A DNA stretch of 64,000 nucleotides. It comes from Dipteronia dyeriana (lineage: Eukaryota > Streptophyta > Magnoliopsida > Sapindales > Sapindaceae). The stretch is taken from positions 67,574,687-67,638,686 of the forward strand of contig CM065295.1 in NCBI GenBank assembly GCA_032871835.1, in the 5' to 3' direction. Position 1 is the stretch's first letter. Each line of letters opens with the position of its first letter. Positions 59,811-64,000 of this stretch are shown here, one piece after another. The notes under the pieces are model-generated. The model was not told where the DNA came from, did not search any database, and was given only the letters and a program-made list of their open reading frames with translations. The position numbers and the translations under genes are program-made.

Positions 59811-60908
59811 AGCTTATTGCTAGTCCCTAGCAATTAAAGCGAAAATAGTAAAGACTCAAATTCAATTATATAAACTACCAAATAGACAAACTCCCCCATA
59901 CCTCTTTTCTCACCCTTTGACAACCAGTCATCAATTGAGTTATTAGTCAAAATTTCTTGTGCTCAATAAAGATCAACACGATAACTATGAGATTCAATTG
60001 AAATCAAACAACATTTTCATTCCAAAATCTCACCAGGGCTTTTTCCTTAGGCAACAATTTATTCTTTTTTTTTAATACAACAAAATTGGAAACAAACATT
60101 CCATCTTTAATCCACGTAGCGAGCTTTAGGCCAATGACTCCCAAACCAGTTGGTTTTAGAGCATTAAGTGTTAAAACACTCATACGGTCTTAATTACTAG
60201 GATTGCAGATGTGTTTTTTTTTTCTTTAGTACAATTTACTTAAGTTTCTCTTTAACCCGTGTAACGAGCTTTGGGTCAATGACTCCCAAACCAATTGGTC
60301 TTAGGGCATTAGGTGTTAAAGCACCCCTCGGACTTAATTGCTCGAGTTATAGAGGCTACAGAACTGCACTTTATTCTTATCCAGACTCCACCGTTTTACG
60401 CGAACACTCTATGCTTACTGAGGCATGAGGCCCGGCTACTAAGTAAGAGTTTTGGTCACAACACACAAAATTATTATTATTATTATTACTATATAAATTT
60501 TTAAACATGACCACTGCATTCGGTTGTTACCTTTGAATGATGTTTCAGAACTCAATATCGTAAAATCTCAACTTACTGCACATAATCATGTGTCAATGTG
60601 CGTGTGTGTCTAGAATAGTTCGAAAAATTTCTCAAGATGACTTAATGAATAAAAGGATTAGTCTATGATATCACAATGGAGAGTTTATAAATTTGAATAG
60701 TCAGAAGAGAGGAAAAGATAAAAAAAAAATGCATCAGAACTACAAAGATGCGTCTCAGAAGTATCTAAAAGATCTCCTTACTCGACCATCTTTACAAAAA
60801 AATATGGTCCAAAGTTAGTTTTTTTTTTTGAGAAGCCAAAGTTATTGAATCAACTATCCCTTCCCCCCAACCAGAATGAGACATTGTCCCCAATGTCTTT
60901 AGAAATAG
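59811..60908. other. Non-coding spacer between polypurine tract and LOG ORF
   Basis: No gene seen. Two copies of a block starting CGAGCTTT.GG..CAATGACTCCCAAACCA lie near 60120-60215 and 60265-60350, about 145 bp apart. A second polypurine-like tract lies at 60863-60872, just after the LOG stop. Confidence 0.6.
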
Positions 60909-61670
60909 TTAAGGTTTAGAAGATATCACCTGAACAACTTGAAAGACAACAAAATCCCGCAAAACAAAAGAAATACAAAATAAAGGAAAATAAAATACAT
61001 AAAAACCATGGGAAAATCTCAAACTGAGATTCAGATCAATTTTCTGTTTCTTGTTCTCTTCATCAGTGGACCAATCAATTTTGGAGGTTGAAAGATCTGA
61101 CACATAATTGAAAGCTTGTAATTGGTCAATCAGCTCATGAGGACTTGAAGAAGATATAAAGATTTTTTGGATTGAAGGTGGAATGTAATAATTTTTCTGA
61201 GCATGATCAAGAAATGAAAGCAAACCATCATAAAATTTATTAACATTCAACAAACCGATAGGTTTCTCATGGATGTGTAGTTGCGCCCAGGATGCCATTG
61301 TAAAGATTTCTTCTAAGGTTCCAAAACCACATGGCAAAGTTATAAACGCATCAGCATGATGTAACATAGCAGTCAATCTTTCAGGCATACCTGAAATAAC
61401 TAGCTCTTCGCCGTTTGTCTTTCCGATGATGTCTGCTGCGGCCATAGGTTTTGGAACAATACCCAGAACTTGACTATCTCCGTCTCGTGCAGCTCGTGAA
61501 ACACACCCCATTAATCCCAATTTACCTCCTCCATACACTAGGTGTATTTTTCGCTCAGCCAAAACCTTACCAAGATGAGTTGCAGCATCAACAAACTCTC
61601 TGTACTTCTCATAATTGGTGCCACCAAACACACAAATGTCTGTGAATCGTTTAGTTGAAGATGACGCCAT
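60909..61670 (-). CDS. LOG-family cytokinin phosphoribohydrolase carried by the Athila element
   Basis: 253 residues, no intron or stop. LOG enzymes release active cytokinin bases from cytokinin riboside 5'-monophosphates. The start at MASSSTKRFTD fits the family; an earlier in-frame ATG would lie upstream of the TATA box. Visible motifs: VYGGGKLGLMG (about 46-55), MPERLT with the conserved Arg98, LPCGFGTLEE (112-121), SWAQLHIHEKPIGLLNV (128-143). Two changes from the usual family text stand out: PCG where PGG is usual, and FGGT where FCGS is usual. After the normal end IDLNLSL an extra 36 hydrophobic residues follow, as though the original stop was lost. Ordinary plant LOG genes have several introns, so this looks like a captured processed copy. 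Activity is uncertain. Confidence 0.85.
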   Translation of the reverse strand: MASSSTKRFTDICVFGGTNYEKYREFVDAATHLGKVLAERKIHLVYGGGKLGLMGCVSRAARDGDSQVLGIVPKPMAAADIIGKTNGEELVISGMPERLTAMLHHADAFITLPCGFGTLEEIFTMASWAQLHIHEKPIGLLNVNKFYDGLLSFLDHAQKNYYIPPSIQKIFISSSSPHELIDQLQAFNYVSDLSTSKIDWSTDEENKKQKIDLNLSLRFSHGFYVFYFPLFCISFVLRDFVVFQVVQVISSKP

Positions 61671-61740
61671 TAATGCACTCTCTGAATTTTTCTTTTGAAT
61701 GTTTATAAGTGCTTGAAGCAAAAAGGAAAACAAATGCTTG

Positions 61741-61750
61741 TATTTATAGA
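61741..61750 (-). promoter_or_regulatory. TATA box of the LOG ORF
   Basis: The minus strand reads TCTATAAATA about 71-80 bases before the LOG ATG, the usual plant distance, inside the retroelement and far from its LTR. Confidence 0.65.
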
Positions 61751-61929
61751 TCCTGAAAAGGTAACACAATGATACACCTATATGTATAGGGCTGCGTATT
61801 TTTCAATGATATTAGATCCAAATGGTTCAAAAATCAAAAGTAAACAACAATAATTACAAAAGACATTAAATGCGGAAGGAAAAAGATAATAAAAACAAAA
61901 GGATATTTATTGGTAGTTGTGATTGTGGC

Positions 61930-62527
61930 TCACATCTTCCTCTGGTTTTACGTCCAGAAACGGTTTCAACGCCCTCTATGGGTCGGGGATATGCTTCCCA
62001 TCCAATTTTCTTATAAATTGGCAAACAGGGTCTTTTAAAGTCAGATTCCCAAGACTATATTGTGCATGTTCTTTTTGAAATTGTGGCCATAATCGGTCAA
62101 TTGCCATTTGCACATATCCACTAGGATGTGCATCAAGAGTTGTTAGGATATTATCCAGTGACTCCCTATGCAAACCATGCCTAACGAATAAAATTTTATC
62201 TTCCCGATTATTAGACACCATTCCTAAAGAAAGACAACGTGTGTTGCAAGTTGTACGTGCACATTTGTGACAAGTAACCCCTAACTTCTTAGCTCTTCAT
62301 TTTTTTGCAAGGTTACTTCTTCTAAAACCAGGCATGTAAGATATAAATGAATCAGCAGACTCACCTGCTAGACGTACCTTAGCTTCGATCAACCAGCGAA
62401 TTTCAACAGGAATGTTGTTTATCATCAGTAAGCGTAATCTTTCGGAACGTGCTTTGTAAATCTTTTTCAGAGCACTTTGCGACAACGATGGAAAATGTTT
62501 TCGCAGGTTTGTGAAAATTTTATCCAT
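61930..62527 (-). pseudogene. Unrecognised ORF between integrase and LOG, one stop
   Basis: About 195 codons in one frame, from MDKIFTNLRKHFPSLSQSAL to beyond GKHIPDP, broken by one TGA after SNLAKK (62297-62299) and ended by another at 61976; the frame then goes on a little. After the first stop is a cysteine group, CHKCARTTCNTRC, which could bind zinc. Basic and hydrophilic, with no membrane segment, so it does not look like an Env protein. I do not recognise the family. It lies where Athila elements carry their extra ORF. Confidence 0.5.
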
Positions 62528-62835
62528 GCCTTGTTTTGGGGATCAATTATTTGGAAAATTGAATTAAACCGACTTGAATTGTCACGGAGTACCGTTATCC
62601 GCCACTTAACCGGGGTTATATAGCAAAAACACACCATGAAAAAACTGAACCTAGAAATTAATCCTACAAAAATTCAAAATGTAAAAGAGAACAAAAACAA
62701 AAATAATAATTGCAAACACAAATAAAGTCAAAAGCAAAATATTTGTTTACTCACCTTTGTAACAAGGGTCAAAAAGGACGGCAGAGTCTTTTTGAAAATC
62801 TGTATTTTCTAAGAATTGTTTCACATGTTGTCCAT

Positions 62836-64000
62836 TTACTTTAAACACATTACCATTCCTAAGATTCTCAATGGCAAGGGCACCATATGGATACACGTGT
62901 TCACAACAAATGGACCACTCCATTTCGATTTCAATTTACCAGGAAATAAATGAAGTCGAGAATTATAAAGCAAAACCTTTTGACCAACTTTAAATGATCT
63001 TCTTAAAATTCGTCTGTCAAGAAAGGTTTTAGATTTTTCGTTAAGAATTTTTGCATTTTCATATGCATCATTTCTTAATTCTTCAAGTTCATTTAATTGC
63101 AACTTGCGCAATTCACCAGCATCATTTAGGTTAGAATTGAAAGCTTTAATGACCCAATATGCTTTTTTCTCAAGTTCGACAAATAAGTGGAAAGGTTTTC
63201 CATAAATTAAACGATAAGGAGACATACCCAAAGATGTTTTGAATGCAGTGCGGTAAGCCCAAAGTGCATCATTTAGTCTAAGAGACCAATCTTTTCGATC
63301 GGGGTTAACCATTTTTTGTAAGATATGTTTTATCTCCCTATTTGCTAACTCAACTTGACCACTTGTTTGATGGTGGTATGGTGTTGCAATTTTACGTGTG
63401 ACTCCATATTTCTTCATTAAAGACTCAAAAGATTTGTTACAAAAGTGTTTGCCTCCATCACTGATAATGGCTCGAGGGATTCCAAATCGACTCAAAAGAT
63501 TTTCCTTTAAAAACTTAATCACTGTTTTGTGATCATAATTTCGATAAGGAATTGCCTCAACCCATTTTGACACATAATCAACGGCAACTAAAATGTACAA
63601 AAATCCAATTGACGGTGGAAATGGACCCATAAAATCAATTCCCCAACAATCAAATATTTCTATGACAAGAATGGGGTTTAAAGGCATCATATTTCGTTTG
63701 AAAATGGATCCTAACTTTTGACATTTTTCACAGGTTTTACAGAATGTACGTGCGTCTTTAAACAAGGTGGGCCAATAAAATCCACACTGCAAGATTTTTG
63801 CAGCCGTTTTCTTTGACGAAAAATGACCACCACATGCTTCAGAATGACAAAATTCAATGACACTACTTACCTCATTTCCTGGAATACACCGTCGAACAAT
63901 TTGATCAGGACAATACTTGAATAAGTACGGGTCATCCCAGTAAAAACGTTTTACCTCGGTTAAAAATTTCTTTTTGTCATGTGCATTCCAATCGAGTGGC
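62836..64000 (-). CDS. Athila integrase (open at window edge)
   Basis: The frame is open from the edge ([12 protein letters not shown]) through 388 codons. Zinc-binding N-terminus: [10 protein letters not shown] followed by CKTCEKC. Core: the first Asp in [11 protein letters not shown], the second in SDGGKHFCN, the Glu in [11 protein letters not shown]. The C-terminal part has the [20 protein letters not shown] motif. Near VVNTCIHM (about 62895) a one-base shift changes the frame: the other frame goes on with [14 protein letters not shown], the normal end, to about 62755, where a consensus donor AAAG/GTGAGT follows. Apart from that shift the enzyme looks whole, so the insertion is fairly young. 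It inserts the cDNA into the chromosome. Confidence 0.9.
   Translation of the reverse strand, partial: PLDWNAHDKKKFLTEVKRFYWDDPYLFKYCPDQIVRRCIPGNEVSSVIEFCHSEACGGHFSSKKTAAKILQCGFYWPTLFKDARTFCKTCEKCQKLGSIFKRNMMPLNPILVIEIFDCWGIDFMGPFPPSIGFLYILVAVDYVSKWVEAIPYRNYDHKTVIKFLKENLLSRFGIPRAIISDGGKHFCNKSFESLMKKYGVTRKIATPYHHQTSGQVELANREIKHILQKMVNPDRKDWSLRLNDALWAYRTAFKTSLGMSPYRLIYGKPFHLFVELEKKAYWVIKAFNSNLNDAGELRKLQLNELEELRNDAYENAKILNEKSKTFLDRRILRRSFKVGQKVLLYNSRLHLFPGKLKSKWSGPFVVNTCIHMVPLPLRILGMVMCLK

Larger units (their letters stand above)
58524..64000 (-). mobile_element. Athila-lineage Ty3-gypsy element, 3' part, carrying a LOG gene
   Basis: On the minus strand, from the window edge: integrase (64000-62836), an unrecognised ORF (62527-61930), a TATA box and LOG-type ORF (61750-60909), a spacer, polypurine tract (59810-59801), 3' LTR (59800-58524). 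The integrase type ([39 protein letters not shown]) is that of Athila. The gag to RNase H part lies right of the window. Athila elements often have an env-like ORF after integrase; here the place is taken by the two other ORFs. Confidence 0.88.

Noticed and set aside
61671..61769. Upstream extension of the LOG frame (MCYLFRIYKYK...)
   Set aside because: It would begin upstream of the TATA box and has no counterpart in LOG proteins; MASSSTKRF is the better start.

Overview
This is a nuclear, repeat-dense window from a flowering plant, most likely a eudicot. The evidence is plant-type genes with consensus GT/AG introns (an EID1-like F-box gene, a RING gene and a small conserved gene) set among plant lineages of LTR retrotransposons (Tat, Athila and several Ty1-copia), hAT, Mutator-like and PIF/Harbinger DNA transposons, and a plant L1 remnant. 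I cannot name the species. I saw no rRNA gene, tRNA gene or CRISPR array.

Layout. 1-260 is the end of a hAT element inserted in a minus-strand Tat-lineage Ty3-gypsy element (261-7128; degenerate gag, protease, RT, two RNase H domains, integrase, 5' LTR). 7129-11330 holds two decayed copia fragments and an LTR-like block. 11862-22423 is a Mutator-like element with a 9-bp target-site duplication; inside it sits a second Tat element (13961-21644, TSD AATAT) that lost gag to RNase H but keeps integrase, a 90-bp tandem repeat and an intron-containing antisense gene. 22433-25672 is non-coding sequence, a copia fragment and an LTR-like block.

Three host genes can be supported. A six-exon plus-strand gene (25991-27707) encodes a 156-residue protein of unknown function. 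A minus-strand EID1-like F-box gene (29007-29753) follows. A plus-strand RING-finger membrane protein (48047-48856) has a 5'-leader intron. Between the last two lie a copia 5' fragment (32111-32768), a 5.9-kb hAT element with decayed transposase and two nested elements (32976-38901, 8-bp TSD), a hAT-like element carrying a Tat solo LTR (40463-41930), an L1 tail (about 42680-43160), and a 3-kb hAT element carrying a PIF/Harbinger element (43509-46521, 8-bp TSD). Downstream of the RING gene are a decayed PIF/Harbinger element (50280-52439), simple repeats, a copia element (54181-56566) and an LTR-like insertion.

The right end (58524-64000) is the 3' part of a minus-strand Athila-lineage element: 3' LTR, polypurine tract, a nearly intact integrase, an unrecognised ORF, and an intronless LOG-family (cytokinin-activating phosphoribohydrolase) ORF with its own TATA box, where Athila elements usually carry an env-like ORF. 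This captured hormone-metabolism gene is the most unusual item in the window. Next are the antisense gene in the Tat element and the several nested insertions whose target-site duplications can be read directly.
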